A DNA stretch of 64,000 bases. It comes from Sphingomonas parapaucimobilis NBRC 15100. GTDB taxonomy: Bacteria > Pseudomonadota > Alphaproteobacteria > Sphingomonadales > Sphingomonadaceae. The stretch lies in the NCBI RefSeq assembly GCF_000787715.1, contig NZ_BBPI01000069.1, forward strand, positions 1 through 64,000. The letters run 5' to 3'. Position 1 is the stretch's first letter. Each line of letters starts with the position of its first letter. The notes under the pieces were generated by a model. The model was not told the DNA's origin. It ran no database searches and saw only the letters and a program-made list of their open reading frames with translations. Below are positions 50,990 to 59,795 of this stretch, in pieces. The translations under genes and the position numbers were made by a program.

Positions 50990-53900
50990 ATGAAGACGAA
51001 CTGGCTGCTGAGCGCAGCGGGGGTGATGGCCGCTGCACCCGTGATGGTGGCCCCCGCCGCAGCCCCGCCCTCGACCTCCCTCTATCGCACCGCCCCGGCC
51101 GATCCGCGCGCGATCACCATTCGTGGCGTGGGCGATGGCCGGGCCGATGACAGTGCCGCGATTCAGCAAGGGATCGACCAGGCGGCGAAGGGCGGCCATG
51201 GCGGCATCGTCTTCCTGCCCTCGGGGCGATACCGGATCAGCCGGACGATCATCGTGCGGTCGGGCGTTCGCCTGTTCGGGGTCGGTCCGACCCGGCCCGA
51301 GATCGTGCTGGCCGACGCCACGCCGGGCTTCGGATCGGGCATCGCCGCGATGATGACCTTTGCAGGCGATGACCAGTATCGCTCGGGCAAGCCGCCCGTG
51401 CCGGTGCCGACGACCGTGCCTTTCGATCCGACGCTGTACGACGCCACCTCCTCCACCTTCTATTCCGCGCTCGCCAATGTCGATTTCCGTATCGGAGAGG
51501 GCAATGCGGGGGCGGTCGGGGTGCGGTTCCGCGTCGCCCAGCATGGCTATATCCGGCATGTGGATTTCCACATCGGGTCGGGCTTTGCCGGTGTCTATCA
51601 GGCGGGAAACGCCGCCCAGAACCTGCGCTTTTTCGGTGGCCGATATGGTATCGTTACCGAGAAGACGTCGCCCGCCTGGCAGTTCACGTTGATCGACAGC
51701 GACTTCACCGACCAGCGAGAGGCGGCGATCCGCGAGCATGAGGTCGACCTGACCTTGGTCAACGTCGCGATCCGCGACACGCCGGTCGGGATCGAGATCG
51801 ACCGGGGCTATTCGGACTCGCTCTGGGGCAAGCAGGTGCGGTTCGAGAATGTCCGCGACGCGGGTGTCCTCATCTCATCCGAAAAGAGCGTGTTCACCCA
51901 GATCGGCTTTGACGATGCGATCGGCATCGCCACACCCGTCTTTGCGCGGTTCCGCGATAGCGGGCGGGTGGTCGCGGGCCAGGGGCCGCGCTACCGCGTC
52001 GCCGATTTCGGCTATGGTCTGAAGGTCCAGGCGCTGGGACGGATGGGCGACTTCGCGACGGATGTGAAGATGACCCCGCTCGCCCGCATACCGGCTCGAC
52101 CCAAGCCCGCCATTCCTGCGCTGCCGCCGGTCGCCGCCTGGGCGAATGTCCGCGATCTGGGGGTGAAGGGCGACGATGCCACCGACGACACCGCCGCGCT
52201 GCAACGCGCAATCGACACGCACCGCGTCCTCTATCTGCCGATAGGGCGTTACCGGGTGAGCGACACGCTGCGGCTGCGCCCCGACACGGTGCTGATCGCG
52301 CTGCATCCCAGCCTGACCCACATCTATCTGGCCGACGACGCGCCCGGCTATCGTGGGGTCGGCTCGGCCAAGGCGTTGATCGAAAGCGCGAAGGGCGGGG
52401 CGGGGATCGTCTCGGGCGTCGGACTTTGGACCGGCGGGGTCAATCCGCGCGCTACCGCCTTGCTGTGGAAGGCGGGCGAGGCTTCGCTGGTCGATGACGT
52501 GAAGATCCAGGGCGGCGGCGGCACGCTGCTGACGCCGGGCAGCCCGATCGGCTTTGGCGACCCGCGCGCCCGGTTCGACGGGCAGCATCCCAGCATCTGG
52601 GTGACGGACGGCGGCGGCGGTACGTTCAACGCGCTCTGGTCGCCCAACACGCTGGCCTCGGCCGGGTTCTATGTCTCGAATACGACCACGCCGGGCCATG
52701 TCTATCAGCTATCGGCCGAGCATCATTACCGCGCCGAGATCGTGCTCGATCATGTCGCCAACTGGGAATTCCTCGCCCCGCAGACCGAGCAGGAGGTGCG
52801 CGACGGCGTCAATGCCGTCTCGACCGAGTTCCGTCACAGCCGCAACATCCTGTTCGCCAATTATCACGGCTATCGCGTCACCCGCACGGTCAAGCCGATG
52901 GATGCGGCGGTCAAGCTGTACGACTCCGGCGACATCCGCTTTCGCAATGTCCATGTGAATGCCGAGAGCGGCTTTGCGAGTTGTGACGCCAAGGGCTGCG
53001 GCACCTTTGTCCGGGCTAGCAAATACCCGTTCGAGAATGCGATCAGGGACATGACCCGCCGGACGGAAGTGCGCGAGCGGGAATTAGCCCGCCTCGACGT
53101 GCCGCCTGCACCGACCAGCGCGGCGACGGCTACGGGAGTTCCGGTGTCGCCGGGCGTCAGCAAGCTGGCGGACGGCCTTTATTCGATCGCCGGGGGTGCG
53201 GTGGATAGGGCGGGCACGCTCTATTTCATCGACCGCTTTTTCCAGCGCATCTATAGCTGGTCGGAGGCGAAAGGGCTGAACATCGTCGCCGATGCGCCCC
53301 TCGACGCGGTCAATCTTGCGGTCGATCGCTCGGGCCGCCTGCTCGTCCTGTCGTCGGCTGGGCGGAATGGAACCGTGTACAGCATCGACCCCACCGCTCC
53401 GGCGGCCGTGACCGTGATCGCGCCGACCCCGGCCCAGGCGCATTCGGGGGCGCGGACGCTGCTTCCCGTCAATGTCTGGGAGAATGGCGAGTTCGCCGAC
53501 CGGATCGATCCCATAAGCTATCGCTATCCGACCATGGCCGAGATGTTCGCCGCCAAGCTGCGTGAAACCAAGGCGCAGGAATATGTGTCGCCCGACGGAT
53601 CGGTGGTGCTGCCCGCTTTTCGCGTCTGGAACCAGGGGCCGGACGATCATCAGGGCTGGCGCTGGTCGGATACGCTCGACGCCTATGGCCTGACGGATGC
53701 GCCGGTTGGCGGCGAAGTGGTGCTGACCAACGGCTCGGAGAACCGGACCTACGCCGGACGGGTCGGCGAGGGCGGCCGCGTCACCGATCTGCGGGTGCTG
53801 GCGGAGCGTGGGGGCGAGAGCGCGGTGCGCGATGCGACAGGCAGGCTGTATGTCGCGAACGGACAGGTCTTTGTCTACAATCCCGACGGTTCGCTGTTAC

Positions 53901-54007
53901 GCCGGATCGACATGCCCGAACGGCCGCTGCAACTGGTGCTGGGCAAAGGGGAGCCGGGGCGGCTGTTCATCCTGACCCATCACGGCCTCTACGCCGCTGC
54001 GCTATAG
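50990..54007 (+). CDS. secreted beta-helix/beta-propeller protein, paralogue of the 44610-47642 product
   Basis: This encodes a 1005-aa exported protein. A signal peptide (about residues 1-25) precedes a first beta-helix with TIRGVGDGRADDSAAIQQGI, a second with NVRDLGVKGDDATDDTAAL, and a C-terminal propeller-like region ending LFILTHHGLYAAAL. It matches the oppositely oriented paralogue along its whole length, for instance REHEVDLTLVN against REHEAGLTLVN and EIDRGYSD against EIDRGYGD. A polysaccharide-degrading role as in GH55 or Pectate_lyase_3 proteins is likely. The start is the ATG at 50990 behind AAGGAGAGG. The long frame upstream of it belongs to another gene's region and is not used. 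Confidence 0.78.
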   Translation: MKTNWLLSAAGVMAAAPVMVAPAAAPPSTSLYRTAPADPRAITIRGVGDGRADDSAAIQQGIDQAAKGGHGGIVFLPSGRYRISRTIIVRSGVRLFGVGPTRPEIVLADATPGFGSGIAAMMTFAGDDQYRSGKPPVPVPTTVPFDPTLYDATSSTFYSALANVDFRIGEGNAGAVGVRFRVAQHGYIRHVDFHIGSGFAGVYQAGNAAQNLRFFGGRYGIVTEKTSPAWQFTLIDSDFTDQREAAIREHEVDLTLVNVAIRDTPVGIEIDRGYSDSLWGKQVRFENVRDAGVLISSEKSVFTQIGFDDAIGIATPVFARFRDSGRVVAGQGPRYRVADFGYGLKVQALGRMGDFATDVKMTPLARIPARPKPAIPALPPVAAWANVRDLGVKGDDATDDTAALQRAIDTHRVLYLPIGRYRVSDTLRLRPDTVLIALHPSLTHIYLADDAPGYRGVGSAKALIESAKGGAGIVSGVGLWTGGVNPRATALLWKAGEASLVDDVKIQGGGGTLLTPGSPIGFGDPRARFDGQHPSIWVTDGGGGTFNALWSPNTLASAGFYVSNTTTPGHVYQLSAEHHYRAEIVLDHVANWEFLAPQTEQEVRDGVNAVSTEFRHSRNILFANYHGYRVTRTVKPMDAAVKLYDSGDIRFRNVHVNAESGFASCDAKGCGTFVRASKYPFENAIRDMTRRTEVRERELARLDVPPAPTSAATATGVPVSPGVSKLADGLYSIAGGAVDRAGTLYFIDRFFQRIYSWSEAKGLNIVADAPLDAVNLAVDRSGRLLVLSSAGRNGTVYSIDPTAPAAVTVIAPTPAQAHSGARTLLPVNVWENGEFADRIDPISYRYPTMAEMFAAKLRETKAQEYVSPDGSVVLPAFRVWNQGPDDHQGWRWSDTLDAYGLTDAPVGGEVVLTNGSENRTYAGRVGEGGRVTDLRVLAERGGESAVRDATGRLYVANGQVFVYNPDGSLLRRIDMPERPLQLVLGKGEPGRLFILTHHGLYAAAL

Positions 54008-54066
54008 GGAGGCGGAGCCGATCCGTTTGTTGAGGAGCCGGACGTCTTGCGGCACGTTATCGTGGC

Positions 54067-54564
54067 ATGACAAAGCCTCAATCCGATCCCGTCGGCCCCG
54101 GTCAGGAAAGCGTCTGGACCTATCCGCGCCCTGCCATCGCCGAGCCAAGCCCGCGCCATGTCCGGATCGCGCATCGGGGTATCGTGATCGCCGACACCCG
54201 CGCGGCCGTCCGGACGCTGGAGACCAGCCATCCGCCCAGCTGGTATCTGCCGCCTGCCGATATCAATCAGGGCGTGCTCAGGCGGTCGGATCGCCGGTCT
54301 TTTTGCGAATGGAAGGGCGAGGCGATCTACTGGCATGTCACTCTCGGAGAGACGGTGCTCCGTGATGTCGCGTGGAGCTACCCTAACCCTATGCCGGGCT
54401 TTGCGATCCTGCGCGATCACCTCGCCTTTTACGCGGGGCCGTTCGACCATTGCACGGTCGATGGGGAGCAGGTCAGGCCACAGCCGGGCGGTTTCTATGG
54501 CGGCTGGATTACGGCCGATCTGGCAGGCCCCTTCAAGGGCGTGCCGGGCAGCATGGGCTGGTAG
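54067..54564 (+). CDS. DUF427 family protein
   Basis: This 165-aa cytoplasmic protein matches DUF427. It has HVRIAHRGIVIADTRAA, then HPPSWYLPPADINQGVL, and the central FCEWKGEAIYWHV motif. The fold is a small beta-tent and the function is not established. The gene converges on the ABC permease gene with only 3 bases between stop codons. The gene order gives no clear role. Confidence 0.85.
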   Translation: MTKPQSDPVGPGQESVWTYPRPAIAEPSPRHVRIAHRGIVIADTRAAVRTLETSHPPSWYLPPADINQGVLRRSDRRSFCEWKGEAIYWHVTLGETVLRDVAWSYPNPMPGFAILRDHLAFYAGPFDHCTVDGEQVRPQPGGFYGGWITADLAGPFKGVPGSMGW

Positions 54565-54567
54565 CTC

Positions 54568-57063
54568 TTACAGCGCCCTGAGGGCCGCCGAAGGCCTCGC
54601 CCGCAGCACCGGCAAGGTTCCGGCGACACCAATCCCCACCGTCACGGCCGCACCGGTCGTCAGCGTGGCCAGGATGATGCCCCAGTCGGGCAGCCATTCG
54701 AATTCGAAGATGCGCGTGACGACGAACCACCCGCCGCCTGCGCCCAGTATCAGCGCAACCGTCCCCACAATGGCCGCCAGCAGCGCATATTCGATTGCCT
54801 GCATCGCCAGCACCTGTGCGCGTGTCGCGCCCAGCACCTTCAGCATGACCGCATCATAGGTCCGCGCCGCCCGCGCCGCCGCAATCGCGCCGAGCAGCAC
54901 CGCGATCCCCGCCAGCACCGCGATCCCGGCTGCGACGGTGATGGCGGTGGCCATCTGCCCGACGACGTCCTGGATCTGCTTCAAGACGCCGCCGACTTCG
55001 ACGACCGAGGTAGACGGAAAACGGGGCAGCAGGGCACGCGTCACGGCAGAGCCTTGCGCGGCAGGCATGTCGATGGTCGCGGCCAGATTGTGCGGCACGT
55101 CCTGCAATGCACCGGGTGAAAAGACCATCACGAAGTTGAAACCCAGCGTGTCCCAGGCAATCCGCCGGAACGAGGCGATCCGTGCCGTGCGCTCCAGACC
55201 CAGGACCGAGATCGTCAGCAGGTCGCCGATCCGCAGGTCCAGCGCTTTGGCCAGCCGTTCGTCGATCGACACCAGGCTCTGACGTTGCTCCGCTCCGTCC
55301 CACCACCGCCCGGCGGTCAGCGAACTGCCGGGGGGCAGCGTCGCGGCGAAGGTCAGCCCGCGCTCCCCCCGCAGCGCCCATGCGCCATCGGGGATCGACT
55401 GGAGATCGGCGACGCGGGTCGCGCCATAGGCGGTGATCGTGCCACGCATCAGCGGGACGGTGGAAATGCGAGCCGTAGGGGCGACCGACATGATCGTCCT
55501 GCGAAATTCGGCTTCCCGCTCGGGCGGTACGTCGAGGGCGAACAACGCAGGCGCTCGGGCCGGGACGGATCGGCGGATATTGCCGTCGATGCTGGTGCGG
55601 ATGCTGGCGAGCAGCACGAACAGGGTCAGGCCCAGCCCGAGTGCGACGACGAGCGATACCGTCCGCGAACCGGGGCGATAGAGCGCGGTGAGCGCCAGTC
55701 GCGGCAGCGGACGGCGCGGACGGGGAAGCCGCCGGGCGATGGTGCGGACCGCCAGGCCGATTGCGACCAGTACCGTCAGGGTCCCGGCGGTCGCACCGAG
55801 AAAGGCGGCGGCAAAGGCCGGGCGGCCGGTGGTCGACAGGGCCAGCGCCACGACGGGAAGGCCCGCCGCCGCACCCCAGAAGATTCCGCGCCATTCTCCA
55901 CCGGAGCGCGGGTCCAGAACGCCGCGCAGCAGGGCGGCAGCCGGAACCCGCCCCGCCGCGACCAGCGGCCGCGCGCAAAAGGCCAGTGCGATCAACAGGC
56001 CATAGGCCGCTGCCAGCGCCAGCGGTCCCGGCGCGAGGGTCAGCCCGGGGGCTATCGGCAACACGGCTCCAACCGCGATCCCGACCAGCGGCACCGCCAC
56101 GATCCCCGCGACCAGGCCGAGCAGAATGCCGACCCCGGCGACCGCCAGCACCTGCAGCAGATAGACCTTCGCCACCAAACCGGATGTCGCGCCAAGAACC
56201 TTCAGCATCGCAATTGTCGTGCGCCGCGCATCCAGATAGGAGCTGACGCCATTGCCGACCCCGATCCCTGAGATCACCAGCGCGGCCAGCCCGACCAAAG
56301 TCAGGAACTCCGCCATGCGCGCGACGAAGCGGCTGGCACCGGGCGAGGCGCGGTCGCGGGTCCGGGTTTCCCAACCGGCCGTCGCAAAACGCTGCTCGAA
56401 CGCCTTGGCGATCCGCGACGGATCATTGACCGTGGCGAGCCGATATTTGCTTTCGTACAGGCTGCCAGGCTGGATCAGCCCGGTCCGGTTCAGCCCGCCG
56501 CGTGACACGATGGCCACCGGCCCCAAGGTGAACCCTTCGCCCAGACGGTCCGGCTCGTCCGCGATGATCCCGCCGACCCGGAAATTTGCCGTTCCGAAGC
56601 GCAAGCGATCACCCTTGGCGACCGCCAGCCGCTCGGCGAGACCGCGCCCGATCCAAACGGTTTGGTCGTTCGGCGCTCGGACGACCTGCCCGTCGGTCAG
56701 GGTCATTCGTCCATAGAGCGGATAGGCCGCGTCGACGGCCTTCAACTGGACGGGCGCGGTCGCTCCGGTCACCGTGACCGCCATCGACTGCATGCGCTGG
56801 GTTTCCGAGACGCGCCCGACCGCCTGCATCGCCGCCAGCTCGGGCGGCTCGGCCCGACGCTGCGACACCGACAATTCCAGATCACCGCCCAGCAGCACCC
56901 GTCCCCGCGCCGCCAGTTCGCCGCCGATCGCCTCGCCCAGGCTGCCGATCGCCGCAAGCGCGCCGACGCCCAGGAACAGGCAGAGCAGCAACAGCCGCAA
57001 CCCCCGGAAGCGAACAGATAGCTCCCGCCGGGCGAGCCTCCACGCCAAAGGCCAATCGCTCAT
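54568..57063 (-). CDS. YbbP-like ABC transporter permease (FtsX fold)
   Basis: This 831-aa inner-membrane protein has one N-terminal helix, a large periplasmic MacB_PCD-like domain (about residues 40-260) and a first FtsX permease core (about 265-390). Two more helices, a second periplasmic domain and a second FtsX core at the C-terminus follow. This ten-helix duplicated layout is that of YbbP, whose ATPase partner is YbbA. Such systems are thought to extract or move lipophilic molecules at the inner membrane, without proven substrate. Its start overlaps the ATPase stop (ATGA). Confidence 0.88.
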   Translation of the reverse strand: MSDWPLAWRLARRELSVRFRGLRLLLLCLFLGVGALAAIGSLGEAIGGELAARGRVLLGGDLELSVSQRRAEPPELAAMQAVGRVSETQRMQSMAVTVTGATAPVQLKAVDAAYPLYGRMTLTDGQVVRAPNDQTVWIGRGLAERLAVAKGDRLRFGTANFRVGGIIADEPDRLGEGFTLGPVAIVSRGGLNRTGLIQPGSLYESKYRLATVNDPSRIAKAFEQRFATAGWETRTRDRASPGASRFVARMAEFLTLVGLAALVISGIGVGNGVSSYLDARRTTIAMLKVLGATSGLVAKVYLLQVLAVAGVGILLGLVAGIVAVPLVGIAVGAVLPIAPGLTLAPGPLALAAAYGLLIALAFCARPLVAAGRVPAAALLRGVLDPRSGGEWRGIFWGAAAGLPVVALALSTTGRPAFAAAFLGATAGTLTVLVAIGLAVRTIARRLPRPRRPLPRLALTALYRPGSRTVSLVVALGLGLTLFVLLASIRTSIDGNIRRSVPARAPALFALDVPPEREAEFRRTIMSVAPTARISTVPLMRGTITAYGATRVADLQSIPDGAWALRGERGLTFAATLPPGSSLTAGRWWDGAEQRQSLVSIDERLAKALDLRIGDLLTISVLGLERTARIASFRRIAWDTLGFNFVMVFSPGALQDVPHNLAATIDMPAAQGSAVTRALLPRFPSTSVVEVGGVLKQIQDVVGQMATAITVAAGIAVLAGIAVLLGAIAAARAARTYDAVMLKVLGATRAQVLAMQAIEYALLAAIVGTVALILGAGGGWFVVTRIFEFEWLPDWGIILATLTTGAAVTVGIGVAGTLPVLRARPSAALRAL

Positions 57064-57719
57064 GCGACGATCCGGCCATCGGCAAGTTCGATCACCCGGT
57101 CGCAGCGTCGTGCGAGTGAAGGGTCATGGGTAATGACGACCAGGGTCGCGCCGGTTGCGGCGCGGCGATCGAACAGCAGGTCCATCACGCGTGCGCCTGT
57201 GGCGCCGTCGAGATTGCCGGTCGGTTCGTCGGCAAAGACGATCCGGGGGCGTGGGCCGAGCGCGCGAGCAATGGCAACCCGCTGCTGCTCACCGCCCGAC
57301 AGCTGGGCGGGATAATGGTCCAGTCGATGCGCCAGTCCGACCGCTGCCAGTTCGGCTTCGGCACGCGCAAAGGCATCGGTTTCCCCGGCCAGTTCCATCG
57401 GCACTGCGACATTCTCGCGCGCGGTCATCGTGGGCAGGAGGTGGAAGGCCTGGAGGACGATCCCGATCCGGCCGCGCCGCGCGATGGCCAGCCCGTCTTC
57501 GTCCAACGCTCCGAAATCGGCGCCCGCCACCTCGACACGCCCCGAGGTCGCGCGCTCCAGCCCGGATAGCACGGCCATCAGCGAGGATTTGCCCGACCCC
57601 GACGCGCCGAGCAGCGCCAGGCTCTCGCCATCCGCCACCTCCAGGTCGATACCCTTCAGGATTTCGACCGGCGCGGCCCCGCCCAGCGTCAGCCTTACAT
57701 CCGTGGCCCGGATGACCAT
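57060..57719 (-). CDS. YbbA-like ABC transporter ATP-binding protein
   Basis: This 219-aa ATPase of the LolD/MacB type has Walker A LLGASGSGKSSLMAVLSGLE, signature LSGGEQQRVAIARAL, Walker B RIVFADEPTGNLD and the switch histidine in LVVITHD. It energises the overlapping YbbP-like permease. I chose the ATG at 57719; the frame is open to 57800 but would run into the divergent esterase gene. The arrangement ATPase-permease divergent from a TesA-like esterase is the classic ybbA/ybbP-tesA locus. Confidence 0.9.
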   Translation of the reverse strand: MVIRATDVRLTLGGAAPVEILKGIDLEVADGESLALLGASGSGKSSLMAVLSGLERATSGRVEVAGADFGALDEDGLAIARRGRIGIVLQAFHLLPTMTARENVAVPMELAGETDAFARAEAELAAVGLAHRLDHYPAQLSGGEQQRVAIARALGPRPRIVFADEPTGNLDGATGARVMDLLFDRRAATGATLVVITHDPSLARRCDRVIELADGRIVA

Positions 57720-57758
57720 ATTGCCTGCGACCATAGTTGCGGGGGTTCCACGCCAGAG

Positions 57759-58475
57759 ATGATGAAAATGCCATATGTGGCCGGGGCCGCGCTTCTCCAA
57801 GTCGCCGTACTGCTGTCAGCCTGCGACAACCAGGGCGACGAACCACTGCCTGCGGCCAATGCCGCTGCGCCCGCGCCCACTCCGGCGGCGTCGCCCAACG
57901 TGCCGGTGTCGGGACCGAAGCGGGTCGTGCTGGCTTTTGGGGACAGCCTCTATGCGGGTTACGGACTCCAGCGCGGGCAGAGCCTGCCCGACGCGATCCA
58001 GGCGCGGCTGCGCGGGCAGGGCATCGATGCGACGGTGGTGAATGCCGGTGTGTCGGGCGATACAAGCGCCGATGGGCGGCGGCGGCTCGCCTATACGTTG
58101 GACCGGATGAAGGCCAAGCCCGACCTGGTCATGCTGGGTCTTGGCGGCAATGACGTGTTGCGACAGGTCGATCCGGCCGAGACGCGCGCGAATATGGCGG
58201 CGATGCTGGACGAACTGGACCGTCGCGGCATTCCGGTGATCCTGACCGGCATGATGGCGCCGCCCAATCTAGGGCCTGAGTTCGGCAACATGTTCAACAC
58301 GATATGGCCCGATCTTGCGCGCCAGCATAAAGCCGCGCTCGACCCGTTCATCCTTCAGGGCGTATTGGGGCAGCGTCAGTTGATGCTGGGCGACGGGGTC
58401 CATCCCAATGCGACCGGCGTCTCGCGCATCGCCGATCGCGTGGCGCCGCTGGTGGCGAAGCAGCTCGTCGATTGA
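57759..58475 (+). CDS. TesA-like arylesterase/lysophospholipase, predicted lipoprotein
   Basis: This 238-aa SGNH hydrolase has all four family blocks: AFGDSLYAGYG with the catalytic serine, GVSGDTS, GLGGNDVL and the aspartate/histidine pair in GDGVHPNATG. The N-terminus is a lipoprotein signal with a lipobox LLSAC (cysteine near residue 22) and a proline/alanine-rich linker, so it is probably anchored in the periplasm rather than free like Escherichia coli TesA. It hydrolyses short acyl or aryl esters. It is divergent from the YbbA/YbbP pair. Confidence 0.9.
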   Translation: MMKMPYVAGAALLQVAVLLSACDNQGDEPLPAANAAAPAPTPAASPNVPVSGPKRVVLAFGDSLYAGYGLQRGQSLPDAIQARLRGQGIDATVVNAGVSGDTSADGRRRLAYTLDRMKAKPDLVMLGLGGNDVLRQVDPAETRANMAAMLDELDRRGIPVILTGMMAPPNLGPEFGNMFNTIWPDLARQHKAALDPFILQGVLGQRQLMLGDGVHPNATGVSRIADRVAPLVAKQLVD

Positions 58476-58496
58476 CCGCGCGGCGTTCGCGAAGGC

Positions 58497-59393
58497 TCAC
58501 ACCCCTTCGGCGTGACGGGTGATCGCCTCGCAGATTTGGTGTGTGGCCAGGATCGCATCGGCGTCAGTTGCGCGGCGCTCCTTGGCGGCGGCGAGAAAGT
58601 CGGCGCACATCGCCTCGAACCCGCGTTGCTTGCCGACCGTCGTCCAGTCGCCTCGGCGCCGATGCCACGCGCCGCCTTCCATGCGCCGTTCCTCGGCCAT
58701 GTTGAGGACCGAATGACGAAGGCCGTTGCCGATGACGTCCAGCCGCTCTTCGTCGAGTCCGCTATTGCGGTGCATGGTCCCGATCGCGGTAAAGCCGTCG
58801 CCCGCCAGCATCAGCGTCGCCGAGAGCATTTGGCCCTGCTCGACATGGGTCTCGATCGTGCGGCGCAGGACCGGGCCGGGCGCCAGGAACAGCAGCGTGT
58901 CGACGACATGGATGCAGTCGTCGAAGACCACCCGGCGCGGCGCGTCCGGCTGTCTGTGACGATGCTTTTCCATGATAATCAGATCGGCCTGCAAGGCTTT
59001 CAGCGCGACATGGGCGGGCGCAAAACGACGGTTGAAGCCGATGGTCATCAACGTCTCCTGCCGCTGCGCCAGCGCGACCAACTGCTCCACCTCCCCGAAG
59101 GTGTTGGCCAGCGGCTTGTCGACCAGGGTCGGGATGCGGCGTTCGAGCAGCGTCCGGACCAGCGCCGGATGCGCATCGGTTGCGGCGTGAACGAAGGCGG
59201 CATCGAAAGTCTCGGTGCGAAGAGCTTGGTCCAGGCTGGAATGCAGCCCGGCAACGCGGAAGCTTCGTCCGGCCTGATCGAGCACCTGCGCGTTGCGGGT
59301 CGCGAGGTGCAACTGGACGTCGGGCATGGCCGACAGGACCGGCAGATAGGCCTTGTGCGCAATGTCGCCCAATCCTGTGACCAATATTCGCAT
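58497..59393 (-). CDS. Gfo/Idh/MocA-family oxidoreductase
   Basis: This 298-aa protein has an N-terminal Rossmann fold with VTGLGDIAHKAYLPVL, then the conserved PTLVDKPLANTFGEVEQLV (lysine-proline cofactor and substrate motif) and a C-terminal alpha/beta substrate domain with DDCIHVVDTLLFL. The family oxidises or reduces sugars, inositols or sugar nucleotides with NAD(P). It is shorter than most members (about 330-380 aa), mainly at the C-terminus. It converges on the esterase gene. Given the neighbours, a role in sugar breakdown is plausible but unproven. Confidence 0.85.
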   Translation of the reverse strand: MRILVTGLGDIAHKAYLPVLSAMPDVQLHLATRNAQVLDQAGRSFRVAGLHSSLDQALRTETFDAAFVHAATDAHPALVRTLLERRIPTLVDKPLANTFGEVEQLVALAQRQETLMTIGFNRRFAPAHVALKALQADLIIMEKHRHRQPDAPRRVVFDDCIHVVDTLLFLAPGPVLRRTIETHVEQGQMLSATLMLAGDGFTAIGTMHRNSGLDEERLDVIGNGLRHSVLNMAEERRMEGGAWHRRRGDWTTVGKQRGFEAMCADFLAAAKERRATDADAILATHQICEAITRHAEGV

Positions 59394-59420
59394 GTCGTCT
59401 CCAAGTGCTTCAAACCACGC

Positions 59421-59660
59421 CTATCGCATGTCGGCACGCTTGTCCTGTCTTGGCGGAGCGGTAGAGGCGCGGATGGCGAGGTGGGCGGGGGTGACGACCC
59501 GGCCGGTTGGCGTGCCGTCGAGCCTGACCAGCGACAGGTCGCCCGGTATGTTCCATACCCGGTCATGCGCGGGTGACCGGCGAAGCGCCGCGGCGGGCAG
59601 GGACAAGGCGACGGTGGATACACCCATGGTCAAGGGCCATGCGAGGTTGTCCGCAGCGTG
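59421..59660 (-). pseudogene. possible LacI-type regulator C-terminal remnant
   Basis: One minus-strand frame ending at 59421 contains IPGDLSLVRLDGTPTGRVVTP, which resembles the C-terminal LacI pattern IPxDLSLVGFDDTPxxRxxxP. A preceding alanine-rich stretch fits a helix. The DNA-binding and sugar-binding parts are not seen. The rest of the 59394-59795 interval appears gene-free and should contain the GH3 promoter. This is a weak call that rests on one short motif. Confidence 0.25.
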
Positions 59661-59795
59661 GAGAACGTTCAGTCTGCCAAAGCCGGTGGCCGTCAAGGCC
59701 GTCAGCCATTGATTTTGCACGATTGTGAACGCTCTCTGGACAGGCCGCCAGCAATGCAACACAGGTCGGCAAAACAGCATGATCGGGAGAGGGTG

